DNA from: Olsenella uli
GTDB lineage: Bacteria > Actinomycetota > Coriobacteriia > Coriobacteriales > Atopobiaceae
Direction: 5' to 3'
NCBI RefSeq assembly: GCF_016899935.1
Contig: NZ_JACJJK010000001.1
Coordinates: 124,001 to 188,000 of the forward strand
DNA: 64,000 bases
In this document: in pieces, positions 26,742 to 38,941 of the stretch
Layout: each line of letters opens with the position of its first letter
Numbering within the stretch: the first letter of the stretch is position 1
The notes under the pieces: generated by a model
Seen by the model: the letters and a program-made list of their open reading frames with translations, nothing else
Databases searched by the model: none
Told to the model about the DNA's origin: nothing
Position numbers and translations under genes: made by a program

Positions 26742-27116
26742 GTGGCCGACATGGACAAGCTGTTTGCCGGAATCGACTGGGTCGAGCGCTTCGAATGGGA
26801 GCTGACGGGAACCTCCCCCGAGAGCGACGTGACGTTCTCGCTCGGGTGTCCCCGCGACGCCGGCCTGCTCATCGGCGCCATCCTCGGCGCCGAGACGCGC
26901 GAGGGCACCCTCCGGGGCACCGCGCGGCTGAGGGAGGACCTTCTCGCGAGGGTCGGGCTCATCGTCGAGCGGGGCCTCCTGTCGACGGACGCGCTCGCAC
27001 GGCTCGTCGGCTGCGACGTCGACACGGTCGAGAGGCTCGTGCGCGGCGAGGACCGCGAGCTTCCCGCCGCGTGCGTGCCCCAGCTCCTCCGCATCGTCGA
27101 GCGGCTCGAGCCCTAA
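26742..27116 (+). CDS. Small helix-turn-helix-like protein, function unknown
   Basis: Protein of 124 residues from GTG at 26742 (GAGGGA upstream); ATG at 26751 is an alternative. No family was recognised. The C-terminal part, LARLVGCDVDTVERLVRGE (about 90-108), has the spacing of a helix-turn-helix, so a small DNA-binding protein is possible. A TATAGT box at 26707-26712 suggests its own promoter. It is divergent from tRNA-Leu/tig and convergent with the PHP gene. Codon use matches neighbours. Confidence 0.6.
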   Translation: MADMDKLFAGIDWVERFEWELTGTSPESDVTFSLGCPRDAGLLIGAILGAETREGTLRGTARLREDLLARVGLIVERGLLSTDALARLVGCDVDTVERLVRGEDRELPAACVPQLLRIVERLEP

Positions 27117-27125
27117 CGGGCGCAC

Positions 27126-27176
27126 CGTTCTTCTCGGCACGTCGTTCTTCTCGGCACGCCGCTCTTCTCGGCGCGG
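27126..27176. repeat. Three tandem 17-bp repeats with TTCTTCTCGG
   Basis: CGTTCTTCTCGGCACGT, CGTTCTTCTCGGCACGC and CGCTCTTCTCGGCGCGG lie head to tail just after the small gene at 26742 and before the PHP stop. Confidence 0.8.
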
Positions 27177-27182
27177 GGGGCG

Positions 27183-28025
27183 CTACCTGAGCGGCATCGA
27201 CTCCCAGCTGCCGTCGGCGCGCGGGACCTCCACGGCGCGGTAGCCGACCTCCCAGGCGTGCGCGTACGCCCCGGCGATGCCGTCGCAGATGTCCTCCGGG
27301 CGGTGGCCGTCGGAGGCCACGGTGATCGGGACCCCGGCGCGGCGGAAGCGCTCGAGCAGGCCCGGCGCCGGGTAGTAGGACCCCACGCCCTTGCGCCAGC
27401 CCGCCGTGGAGAGCTCCACACGGCGGCCCGTGTCGTGCGCGCAGGCGGCCATCTCGTCCCAGAGCGGCTCGAGGCTCCCCTCGTGGACAAAGCCCTTGGT
27501 CCGCATGAGCTCCGGGAGGTCGGGATGGGCCATGGAATCGAACGGCAGGGGGCTCTCGCAGGCGGCGCACCAGGAGTCGACGTAGCGGCGCCACACGCCG
27601 TTCGCCCCGAGCTCGCGCCAGATGACGTAATCCTCGGCGTCGTCCATCCAGGAGCCCTCCTCGGGCGTCCCGAGCCAGTGCACGCTGCCCAGAAGGAAGC
27701 TCGCGCCGGCCGAGAAGCGCTCGACGGCGGGCTCGCAGCCCGGGTACCAGTCGCACTCGAAGCCGTAGATCATCTCCAGCTCCGGGTGCGCGTCGCGGGC
27801 CGCCTCCCAGGCGGCGCGGTGCGCGGGGAGCTCCCCCTCCGCGACGCCGATGCTGCCGTCCGGGTCCATCGACGCCGGCAGCGTCAGGTGGTCGGTCGAG
27901 ACGAGCACGGCGCACCCGGCGGCGACGGCGGCGCGGGCGTTCTCCTCGAACGTCCCGACGCCGTCGGAGAACCGCGTGTGGGTGTGCGTGTCGACGATTG
28001 TGGCGGCGGGCAGCAGTCGCGGCAT
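27183..28025 (-). CDS. PHP-domain phosphoesterase (histidinol-phosphatase-like)
   Basis: Metal-dependent phosphoesterase of 280 residues. The first PHP motif is DTHTHTRFSDG (about 11-21), then VLVSTDHLTLP, GFECDWYPG, LGSVHW, and VELSTAGWR/TVASDGHRPEDI for the later metal ligands, the order found in HisK/HisJ histidinol phosphatases. ATG at 28025 follows GGAAGGGAG; an upstream extension would read through the palindrome at 28052. No his genes are nearby, so histidinol phosphate as substrate is unproven. Confidence 0.82.
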   Translation of the reverse strand: MPRLLPAATIVDTHTHTRFSDGVGTFEENARAAVAAGCAVLVSTDHLTLPASMDPDGSIGVAEGELPAHRAAWEAARDAHPELEMIYGFECDWYPGCEPAVERFSAGASFLLGSVHWLGTPEEGSWMDDAEDYVIWRELGANGVWRRYVDSWCAACESPLPFDSMAHPDLPELMRTKGFVHEGSLEPLWDEMAACAHDTGRRVELSTAGWRKGVGSYYPAPGLLERFRRAGVPITVASDGHRPEDICDGIAGAYAHAWEVGYRAVEVPRADGSWESMPLR

Positions 28026-28051
28026 GCGGGGAGCTCCCTTCCTCAGAAGTT

Positions 28052-28080
28052 GCCTAAAAGGGGTCTGACCCCTTTTAGGC
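28052..28080. repeat. GGGGTCTGACCCC palindrome
   Basis: GCCTAAAAGGGGTC and GACCCCTTTTAGGC are perfect 14-base arms around one T, then a partial third arm (GACCCCTTTCAGGC) to 28096. Same architecture as the AATTGGGGAC REP family but different sequence. It lies immediately beyond the carB stop. Confidence 0.85.
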
Positions 28081-28101
28081 ATGACCCCTTTCAGGCAAGT
28101 T

Positions 28102-31311
<3,210 letters not shown>

Positions 31312-32580
31312 CTAGAAGCGCCTCCCCTCGCGGACGTCGATGGCGAGGTAGTCGTCCTCGCCGCGCATGAGCTTGGCGAACGCCGAGAAGGCGTACGTGG
31401 AGTCGTTGGGACCGGGCTTGGCCTCGGGGTGGTACTGCATGGAGAAGGCCGGGATGTCGAGGAACTGAATGCCCTCGGGCGTGCCGTCGTTGAGGTTCAC
31501 GTGCGTGAGGCGAATGCGGCCGTACTCGGCGGTCTGGACGACGGGCGCCACGTGCGCGCGGGACCAGAAGCGCAGGTCCTCGTCGGCCGGGTGCTCGGAG
31601 ACGCCGCCGGAGAGCTCCGGCACGAGCGGGCCAAAGGTCGAGAAGACCGGACCGTAGTTGTGGTTCTGCGCGGTAATCTCCACCTTGCCGGTGAGCAGGT
31701 TCATCACGGGCTCGTTGCCGCCGTGGTGGCCGTACGGGAGCTTCTCGATCTGGGCGCCGGCCGCCATCGAGATGACCTGGTTGCCGAGGCAGATGCCAAA
31801 GACCGGGAGCTTGCCCAGGCAGGCGCGTACCGCCTCGACCACGGGCGGCACGGAAGACGGGTCGCCAGGGCCGTTGGAGAAGAACACGCCGTCGGGCTCC
31901 ATCGCGAGGACCTTCTCGGCCGGCGTGTCCCACGGCACGACGGTGACCTCGCAGCCGGCGGCGGAGAGGCGCTTGGCGATGCCGCGCTTCTCGCCGCAGT
32001 CGTAGGCCACCACGTGGAGGCGCGGCTGGCCGTCCGCGTCCTGGCCGGGCACCGTGTAGGGCTCGGGCGTGGAGACGTCGGCGACGTAGTTGTGCTCGGA
32101 GATGGCCGGGGACGCCTTGACGCGGGCCACGAGGCTCTCGGGGTCCAGGTCCACCGTGGAGATGGCCGCGCGCATGGCGCCGCCCTCGCGGATGGTCAGC
32201 GTGAGAGCGCGGGTGTCCACGTCCTCGATGGCGACGACGCCGCGCTGGGCAAGGAACTCGGGCAGGCTCTCGACGGACTGCCAGTTGCTCGGCGTGTAGC
32301 ACATGTCGTGGACCACGAGGCCGGCCAGGTGCAGCGGGTCGCCCTGCATGTCTTTCTCGTTGATCCCGTAGTTGCCGATCTGGGGGTAGGTGAGCGTCAC
32401 GATCTGGCCCGCGTAGGACGGGTCGGAGACGATCTCCTGGTAGCCCACCATCGAGGTGTTGAACACGATCTCGCCGAAGGCCTCGCCCTCGGCGCCGGCG
32501 GAACGTCCGAAGAAGTACGTCCCGTCCTCGAGCGCGAGGAGCGCCCTCGGATGCCTGCCGCCATCCACCAGTAGGTTCAC
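31312..32580 (-). CDS. carA: Carbamoyl-phosphate synthase, small subunit
   Basis: Glutaminase subunit (422 residues) that delivers ammonia to CarB. The class I amidotransferase nucleophile is in VFGICLGNQV (usual GICLGHQ), with the His-Glu pair in MQYHPEAKPGP. GTG at 32580 follows AAAGGGCGG and fits VNLLVDGGRHPRALLALEDG; a TTG 12 codons upstream is less likely. The leader holds a PyrR-type element and a strong terminator, so transcription should fall when uridine nucleotides are abundant. Confidence 0.97.
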   Translation of the reverse strand: MNLLVDGGRHPRALLALEDGTYFFGRSAGAEGEAFGEIVFNTSMVGYQEIVSDPSYAGQIVTLTYPQIGNYGINEKDMQGDPLHLAGLVVHDMCYTPSNWQSVESLPEFLAQRGVVAIEDVDTRALTLTIREGGAMRAAISTVDLDPESLVARVKASPAISEHNYVADVSTPEPYTVPGQDADGQPRLHVVAYDCGEKRGIAKRLSAAGCEVTVVPWDTPAEKVLAMEPDGVFFSNGPGDPSSVPPVVEAVRACLGKLPVFGICLGNQVISMAAGAQIEKLPYGHHGGNEPVMNLLTGKVEITAQNHNYGPVFSTFGPLVPELSGGVSEHPADEDLRFWSRAHVAPVVQTAEYGRIRLTHVNLNDGTPEGIQFLDIPAFSMQYHPEAKPGPNDSTYAFSAFAKLMRGEDDYLAIDVREGRRF

Positions 32581-32628
32581 AGCAACACCGCCCTTTCGTC
32601 GTGCGCCCAGGGGCAAATCCGCCGCTAC

Positions 32629-32664
32629 AAAAAACGGAGCGACCGCCGCGTGGCGGAGACTCCG
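32629..32664 (-). terminator. Attenuator terminator of carAB
   Basis: Minus-strand CGGAG-TCT-CCGCC-ACGC-GGCGG-TCG-CTCCG followed by TTTTTTG, 49 bases before the carA start. It lies in the leader, so termination must be conditional. Confidence 0.8.
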
Positions 32665-32693
32665 AAAGGCAGCTGCGGTTTAGGTTGTGGACG

Positions 32694-32723
32694 CCTTTTC
32701 GGTCTCTCGTACCGTCTTAAAGG
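32694..32723 (-). promoter_or_regulatory. PyrR-binding leader element
   Basis: The minus strand reads CCTTTAAGACGGTACGAGAGACCGAAAAGG, quoted here as two halves CCTTTAAGACGGTACG and AGAGACCGAAAAGG. It matches the pyr attenuator fold: outer CCTTT/AAAGG stem, purine-rich bulge and a CGAGAG-type terminal loop. Placed 30 bases before the terminator, it fits PyrR-UMP anti-antitermination. No pyrR gene is in the window. Confidence 0.7.
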
Positions 32724-32926
32724 TCTTGGATAGCATAGCAGGTTGGCCGTTGCCCGTGTGACGGGATAACGAAAAACGCATGCGGCGACCGAGGCCCTCC
32801 GAACATGCCGCACGGCCGAGAAGAGCTGAATGGCCTGCCCCGTAGACGGGTAGACTCACCCCTACGCTCGACGGCGGGACCGCGCACCAGGCAGCGCCAC
32901 TCCTTGCGAGAGGAGGTGAGTTGCCA

Positions 32927-33058
32927 ATGGACCTCGCCATTCAAATCCTCAAGCTCCTGACCGCTCTTGTCGGACTTGTGGCTGCGGTGGTGGGCGCCCT
33001 TCCCGAAGTGCGTAGTCGACGACGTAAGACGGCGAGGGGCCGCAAGCGCATGCGCTAG
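32927..33058 (+). CDS. 43-residue hydrophobic, basic-tailed peptide (type I toxin-like)
   Basis: MDLAIQILKLLTALVGLVAA... : one membrane helix (about 3-25) followed by a strongly basic tail (RSRRRKTARGRKRMR). The ribosome-binding site GAGAGGAGGTGA at 32909-32920 is unusually strong, as for type I toxins. CTCGACGGCGG upstream (32867-32877) is perfectly complementary to CCGCCGTCGAG downstream (33105-33115), which would join the mRNA ends, a hallmark of folded inactive toxin messages. A hairpin CGACG..GCCTA/TAGGC..CGTCG follows the stop. No antisense promoter was confirmed. It could also be a small membrane regulator. Confidence 0.6.
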   Translation: MDLAIQILKLLTALVGLVAAVVGALPEVRSRRRKTARGRKRMR

Positions 33059-33463
33059 CGGCCCCGAACCCAAAGACGACGCTGCCTAGGCCACCACGCG
33101 TAGGCCGCCGTCGAGCTCATTGTACCCCCATTCGGCCTGGACATATTCGACGGTTACGGGGGGCGCACGTTCTTCTCGCCAGATGGCCTGGAAGGTTATG
33201 CGCGCTCCCGTAGGTTATGCGCACAATTCCACCTTCGAGACCCAGCCTCATACAAAGAACCCGCAGCTAGATTGGTTGCTCAATCAGCATCAACCTTGCA
33301 ACCGCGCACACACCCTCCAACCCTGCGCACAACCTCATACGTCGGAAGGAGCGACCCGATACGCGGCAGGCCCCTCCGGTTCTCTAAGCAAGAGTTCTGC
33401 GAAGCACACTCTTGCGTGAGAACCGGAGGGGCCTCCCCCAGCGCGTATCGGGTCAGGCGACGG
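33059..33463. other. Gene-free stretch between the small peptide gene and gdhA
   Basis: Contains the hairpin at 33077-33113 after the peptide gene, a direct repeat of GGTTATGCGC near 33195-33222, lower-GC DNA, and the long hairpin at 33353-33454. No coding region was recognised. Confidence 0.6.
33353..33454 (-). ncRNA. Long multi-part hairpin after gdhA
   Basis: Three nested perfect stems: GACCCGATACGCG/CGCGTATCGGGTC (13 bp), AGGCCCCTCCGGTTCTC/GAGAACCGGAGGGGCCT (17 bp) and CAAGAGT/ACTCTTG (7 bp). It begins 9 bases after the gdhA stop. It may be the gdhA 3' end, a processed RNA or a miniature inverted-repeat element; there is no U tract. Confidence 0.5.
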
Positions 33464-35025
<1,562 letters not shown>

Positions 35026-35027
35026 AG

Positions 35028-35051
35028 AGCCCGGACGCGAGGCCCGGGCTC
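35028..35051 (-). terminator. Terminator of the tRNA-Pro/tRNA-Gly transcript
   Basis: GAGCCCGG...CCGGGCTC stem followed on the minus strand by TTCTGTT; the T residues come from REP copy 7. Confidence 0.65.
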
Positions 35052-35061
35052 GAACAGACTC

Positions 35062-35135
<74 letters not shown>

Positions 35136-35141
35136 GTGCGG

Positions 35142-35218
35142 TGGTCGGGGCGACTGGATTCGAACCAGCGACCCTCTGCTCCCAAAGCAGATGCGCTACC
35201 AAGCTGCGCCACGCCCCG
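35142..35218 (-). tRNA. tRNA-Pro (anticodon TGG)
   Basis: 77 bases with encoded CCA; acceptor CGGGGCG, anticodon loop TTTGGGA, T loop GGTTCGAATCC. Confidence 0.95.
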
Positions 35219-35304
35219 GTCGCACGGAGAAGTATAGGCGAGCTCCCCGCAGCGGGCAAGCGTAGAATGGGGCAAGCGAGAAGAACCACGGAGATTGGTC
35301 ACGC

Positions 35305-36228
35305 ATGGCAGACTCCCCGCTCGGGCGCACGCTCCTCATCGCCAACCCAGCCGCGCACAGCGGCAAGGGGGCGGCCGGCGCGGAGTTCGCCCGCCGCTTC
35401 CTCTCCAGCTACTCCTCCGTCACCGACGGCTACGAGATGCGGCTCACGGCCGGCCCCGGGGACGCCACCGCCCTCGCCGGGGCGGCCGAGGGGTTTGACA
35501 CAGTGCTCGTCCTGGGCGGCGACGGCGTCATCCACGAGACGGTCTGCGGCCTCATGGAACGCCCGGCGGACGCGCGGCCCCGGCTCGGGGTCGTCCCGCT
35601 CGGCTCCGGCAACGACTACGCGCGCACGCTCGGCATGGCGAGAAACGACGTCGAGGCGGCGCTCGCCCAGATCGTGCGCGGACGGGCGCGCCCGCTCGAG
35701 GTCGGGCGCGTGAACGACACCTACTTCATGGAGACGCTCTCCTTCGGGCTGGACGCGGCCATCGCGCTCGACACGACGCGGCGGCGCGCGGAGGACACCT
35801 CCCAGGAGGGCGAGGCGCTCTTCGTCACGTCGGGCCTCAGGATCCTCTCGCGCGCCAAGGGCGGCTTTCCCTGCACGGCGACCTTCGACGACGAGGAGCC
35901 CGTCGAGCTCTCCACGCTCGTCTTCGCCGTCCAGGTGGGGCCAAGCTACGGCGGGGGCTTTCGCATCTGCCCGGACGCCGACCCCGCCGACGGGCTTCTC
36001 GACGTCTGCTACAACACGCGCAAGCCGTCCCTGCCGCGCCTCTTGGCCCTCTTCGGGCTCGCCCGGACCGGGCGGCACGTCCGCTCGAGCGTCGTCGAGA
36101 CGCGCCGCACGCGCCACGCCCGACTCGAGTTCGCGGCCGCGCCGCCCTGTCAGGTCGACGGGGAGGCCCTCGAGGGCACGTCCTTCTCGATCGACGTAAT
36201 CCCCTTCGCCCTCCGCGTCATCTGTTAA
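35305..36228 (+). CDS. Diacylglycerol/lipid kinase (YegS/DagK family)
   Basis: Lipid kinase of 307 residues that would phosphorylate diacylglycerol or a related lipid at the membrane. LLIANPAAHSGKG (residues about 10-22) opens the catalytic domain, then VLGGDGVIHETVCGL (the GGDG nucleotide-binding motif) and VVPLGSGNDYARTLGM (GSGNDxAR), all diagnostic. The C-terminal beta domain ends with PCQVDGEAL. ATG at 35305. The stop is TAA within REP copy 8 (...VIC then TAA), so the repeat supplies the stop. Confidence 0.9.
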   Translation: MADSPLGRTLLIANPAAHSGKGAAGAEFARRFLSSYSSVTDGYEMRLTAGPGDATALAGAAEGFDTVLVLGGDGVIHETVCGLMERPADARPRLGVVPLGSGNDYARTLGMARNDVEAALAQIVRGRARPLEVGRVNDTYFMETLSFGLDAAIALDTTRRRAEDTSQEGEALFVTSGLRILSRAKGGFPCTATFDDEEPVELSTLVFAVQVGPSYGGGFRICPDADPADGLLDVCYNTRKPSLPRLLALFGLARTGRHVRSSVVETRRTRHARLEFAAAPPCQVDGEALEGTSFSIDVIPFALRVIC

Positions 36229-36252
36229 TTGGGGACAGTCCCCAATTAACAG
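36222..36252 (+). repeat. REP copy 8 (ACAGT centre), left border of the RAYT gene
   Basis: Perfect 15-base arms. It contains the stop codon of the lipid kinase and ends four bases before the RAYT stop. Confidence 0.93.
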
Positions 36253-36255
36253 AAA

Positions 36256-36999
36256 CTATTGATGCAGGGCCCTCTCGATCGCGTATCGCCCTATTCCGGT
36301 CAGGCGAACCATCTGCCTGACGGAGAGCCCCGCCTCATGCATGCTCCTCAGCTTTTCGTCCCTTGTGGCGGGACCGAGCTGCTTCAACTCCGACACGGTC
36401 GACGGCCAGACGACTGCGGCGGCCGCCTCGGATGCGTCCTCGTCTGAGACCCTCTTCGCAAACTGCGGAAAGTACGGCGCGTCCTCGGCCTTGGCAAACC
36501 CCTCGAAGCCCTCCGACCCGCCCAGGAGGTCGAGCACCGGGGACGTGCTGCATATGCGCGCCGTCCCGACATACTCCCGGTAGCTGCTCCACGGATACTC
36601 GTCTGGCGCGGCCAGCCCCGCCTTGGACGGGTTGTTGTGAATGTATCTCACCGCACGAAGAAGCTGCGTCTCGTCCGTCACTGGCACGCTGTGGAACCGC
36701 TCCTGAAAGACGTGCCCCACGTGACCCCAGCGGTCGTTGAAGCGGCGCGCGTATGTTGTCGCCACCCAGTGGACAAAGTCGCTGAGATGGCCGAGCGGGT
36801 CGCCGACGAGCAGGTGAACGTGGTTGCTCATGAGGCACCAGGCGATGACGTCCACGCCGGATGACGTTCTTCCCCGGTCGAGAACCGAGAGGAACTCCTC
36901 GTAGTCTCCCGCGTCCTCAAAGATGACCTGCTTGCCTGCGCCCCTCATGACGACGTGGTAGTAGCCCGAATCAGAAAGCGCCCTTGGACCTCTTGGCAT
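36256..36999 (-). CDS. REP-associated tyrosine transposase (RAYT, Y1/HUH family)
   Basis: HUH single-strand nuclease of 247 residues related to IS200/IS605 TnpA. MPRGPRALSDSGYYHVVMRG is the usual RAYT opening. The HUH site is SNHVHLLV (about 60-67), and the catalytic Tyr fits LRAVRYIHNNPSKAG (about 114-128). The segment HVGHVFQERFHS before it is also typical. The C-terminal ~90 residues are extra and end with RQMVRLTGIGRYAIERALHQ, helix-turn-helix-like. Start chosen at ATG 36999 from the family pattern; ATG 37011 is possible. REP copies 8 and 9 abut it in inverted orientation, so it very probably processes this REP family. No insertion-sequence ends or tnpB are present. Confidence 0.9.
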   Translation of the reverse strand: MPRGPRALSDSGYYHVVMRGAGKQVIFEDAGDYEEFLSVLDRGRTSSGVDVIAWCLMSNHVHLLVGDPLGHLSDFVHWVATTYARRFNDRWGHVGHVFQERFHSVPVTDETQLLRAVRYIHNNPSKAGLAAPDEYPWSSYREYVGTARICSTSPVLDLLGGSEGFEGFAKAEDAPYFPQFAKRVSDEDASEAAAAVVWPSTVSELKQLGPATRDEKLRSMHEAGLSVRQMVRLTGIGRYAIERALHQ

Positions 37000-37092
37000 G
37001 CGCACCCCCATCTCCCCGTGAAGGCGTCTTACCCCAAATCGGCCAAGAGAGATGCCGCCCGCCGACGGTTCGGCGAGCGGCATCAAATGTTT

Positions 37093-37132
37093 GTGTTAAT
37101 TGGGGACTGTCCCCAATTTACCCAATTTACAG
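37093..37132 (+). repeat. REP copy 9 (ACTGT centre), right border of the RAYT gene
   Basis: Palindrome followed by a duplicated half arm (CCAATTTACAG), which touches the ptsI stop. Opposite orientation to copy 8. Confidence 0.92.
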
Positions 37133-37133
37133 G

Positions 37134-38837
37134 CTAGCGGGCGGCGGCCTGGAGCATGGCCTTGACCTCGGTGGCGGTCTTGAGCTTCATGACCTTCTCG
37201 GTGAGGGCGTCGGCGTCGGCCTTGGTCCACTCGGAGATGATGCGGCGCGTGCGCAGGATCGACGGCGCGCTCACGGAGAACTCGTTCAGGCCGAAGGAGA
37301 TGAGCACCGGGATGAGCAGCGGGTCGGCCGCGGCCTCGCCGCACATGCCGACCATGATGCCGGCCTTGTTGCCCTCCTCGATGATGCGCTTGAGCGAGCG
37401 CAGCACGGCGGGCTGGTACACGTCGTAGAGGTAGCCCACCTTGTCGTTGCCGCGGTCGGCGCACATCGTGTAGCCGATGAGGTCGTTGGTGCCGATGGAG
37501 AAGAAGTCGCACTCGGCGGCCAGGTCGTCGGCGATCAGCGACGCGGCGGGCGTCTCGATCATCGTGCCGACCTCGATGTCCTTGTTGTAGGAGACGCCGC
37601 GGGCGTCGAGGTCCGCCTTGCACTCCTCCACGAGGGCCTTCACCTGACGGATCTCGTCGAGGTTGGTCACGAGCGGCACCATGATCTTGATGTCGCCGAA
37701 GGCCGAGGCGCGCAGCAGGGCCGTAAGCTGGACCTTGTACTGATCGGGGTTGGCGAGGCAGTAGCGCACCGCACGGTAGCCCATGAAGGGGTTCTCCTCC
37801 TTCTGGAGGTGCAGGTACGGAATCTCCTTGTCACCGCCCACGTCGAGCGTGCGGATGATGACGGGCTGGTTCTTCATGCGCAGCGCGACCTTCTGGTAGG
37901 CCGCGAACTGCTCGTCCTCGCTCGGGAGCTCCTTGGCGTCCATGAACAGGAACTCGGAGCGGAACAGGCCCACGCCCTCGCAGTCGTGCTCGGCCGCGAC
38001 GTTGGCGTCGTCCGGGTTGCCGATGTTGGCGACGAGAAGGACCTTGTCGCCGTCGCCGGTCACGGTCTCCTTGCCGCGATAGGCCTCGAGCGCAAGCTTC
38101 TCCTCGGCGTACTGCTTCGCCTTGGCGCGGTAGTGCGTGAGGTCGTTGTCGTCCGGGTTCACGAGCACGCGGCCGCGCGTGCCGTCGACGATGACCATGT
38201 CGCCGGACTTGATTGCGGTGGTGACGTCGGCCACGGACAGGACCGCCGGGATCTCCAGCGCGCGGGCGATGATCGCGGAGTGGGAGGTGCGGCCGCCGGT
38301 CTCGGTAACGATGGCGGCGACGTTGTCCTTGTCGATGTCCGCGGTCATGGACGGCGTGAGCTCGTGCACCACGACGACGGAGTTCTCCGGCAGCGTGGAG
38401 AGGTCGACGAGCTCCTGGCCCAGCAGGTCGGCGAGAAGACCGGTCTTGACGTCGGCGACGTCGGCCGCGCGCTCGCGGAAGAGCTCGTCCTCCATGTTGG
38501 AGAACATGTTGTAGTACATGTCGTAGGCCTCGGAGACGGCCTGCTCGGCGCACATGCCCGCCTCGATGGAGCCGTTGACCATCTCGACGATGCCCTCGTC
38601 CTCGGCGAACTCGATGTGGGCGCCCATGATGGCGGCGGCCTCCTCGCCGACGGTCTCGGTCATGCGGGCGATCTGGGCGTTCGTCTGCTCGATGAACTTG
38701 GCGACGGCGGCGGAATAGCGCTGCTTCTCGTCGCCGGCGTCCTCCGGGGCGTGCGGCGTGAAGCTGAGGTCGGGCTCGACGGCGACGCGCGCGACGCCGA
38801 TGCCGATGCCGTCAGATGCGTTGACTCCCTCGTACAT
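37134..38837 (-). CDS. ptsI: Phosphoenolpyruvate-protein phosphotransferase (enzyme I)
   Basis: General PTS enzyme of 567 residues that passes phosphate from PEP to HPr. The active-site His is in ETGGRTSHSAIIARAL, and the PEP-binding domain has GLFRSEFLFM and the Cys motif MVGMCGEAAADP. ATG at 38837 follows GGGGGAG. Downstream of the sugar kinase gene on the same strand (104 bases apart), which fits a fructose-type PTS, though HPr and enzyme II are not in the window. Confidence 0.97.
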   Translation of the reverse strand: MYEGVNASDGIGIGVARVAVEPDLSFTPHAPEDAGDEKQRYSAAVAKFIEQTNAQIARMTETVGEEAAAIMGAHIEFAEDEGIVEMVNGSIEAGMCAEQAVSEAYDMYYNMFSNMEDELFRERAADVADVKTGLLADLLGQELVDLSTLPENSVVVVHELTPSMTADIDKDNVAAIVTETGGRTSHSAIIARALEIPAVLSVADVTTAIKSGDMVIVDGTRGRVLVNPDDNDLTHYRAKAKQYAEEKLALEAYRGKETVTGDGDKVLLVANIGNPDDANVAAEHDCEGVGLFRSEFLFMDAKELPSEDEQFAAYQKVALRMKNQPVIIRTLDVGGDKEIPYLHLQKEENPFMGYRAVRYCLANPDQYKVQLTALLRASAFGDIKIMVPLVTNLDEIRQVKALVEECKADLDARGVSYNKDIEVGTMIETPAASLIADDLAAECDFFSIGTNDLIGYTMCADRGNDKVGYLYDVYQPAVLRSLKRIIEEGNKAGIMVGMCGEAAADPLLIPVLISFGLNEFSVSAPSILRTRRIISEWTKADADALTEKVMKLKTATEVKAMLQAAAR

Positions 38838-38941
38838 GTGGACTCCCCCTATGTCGTCCCGGCCGCCCAGGCGGCCTATCTCTGTAACGTCACGCCCTCG
38901 CGGGCGTAAACGACCCCTCTCGGCGAGACCCTCGGCGAGAA

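Noticed and set aside
37011-37087. Upstream extension of the RAYT to an ATG near 37086
   Set aside because: The added residues have no match to the family opening and there is no ribosome-binding site; MPRGPRALSDSG is the usual start.
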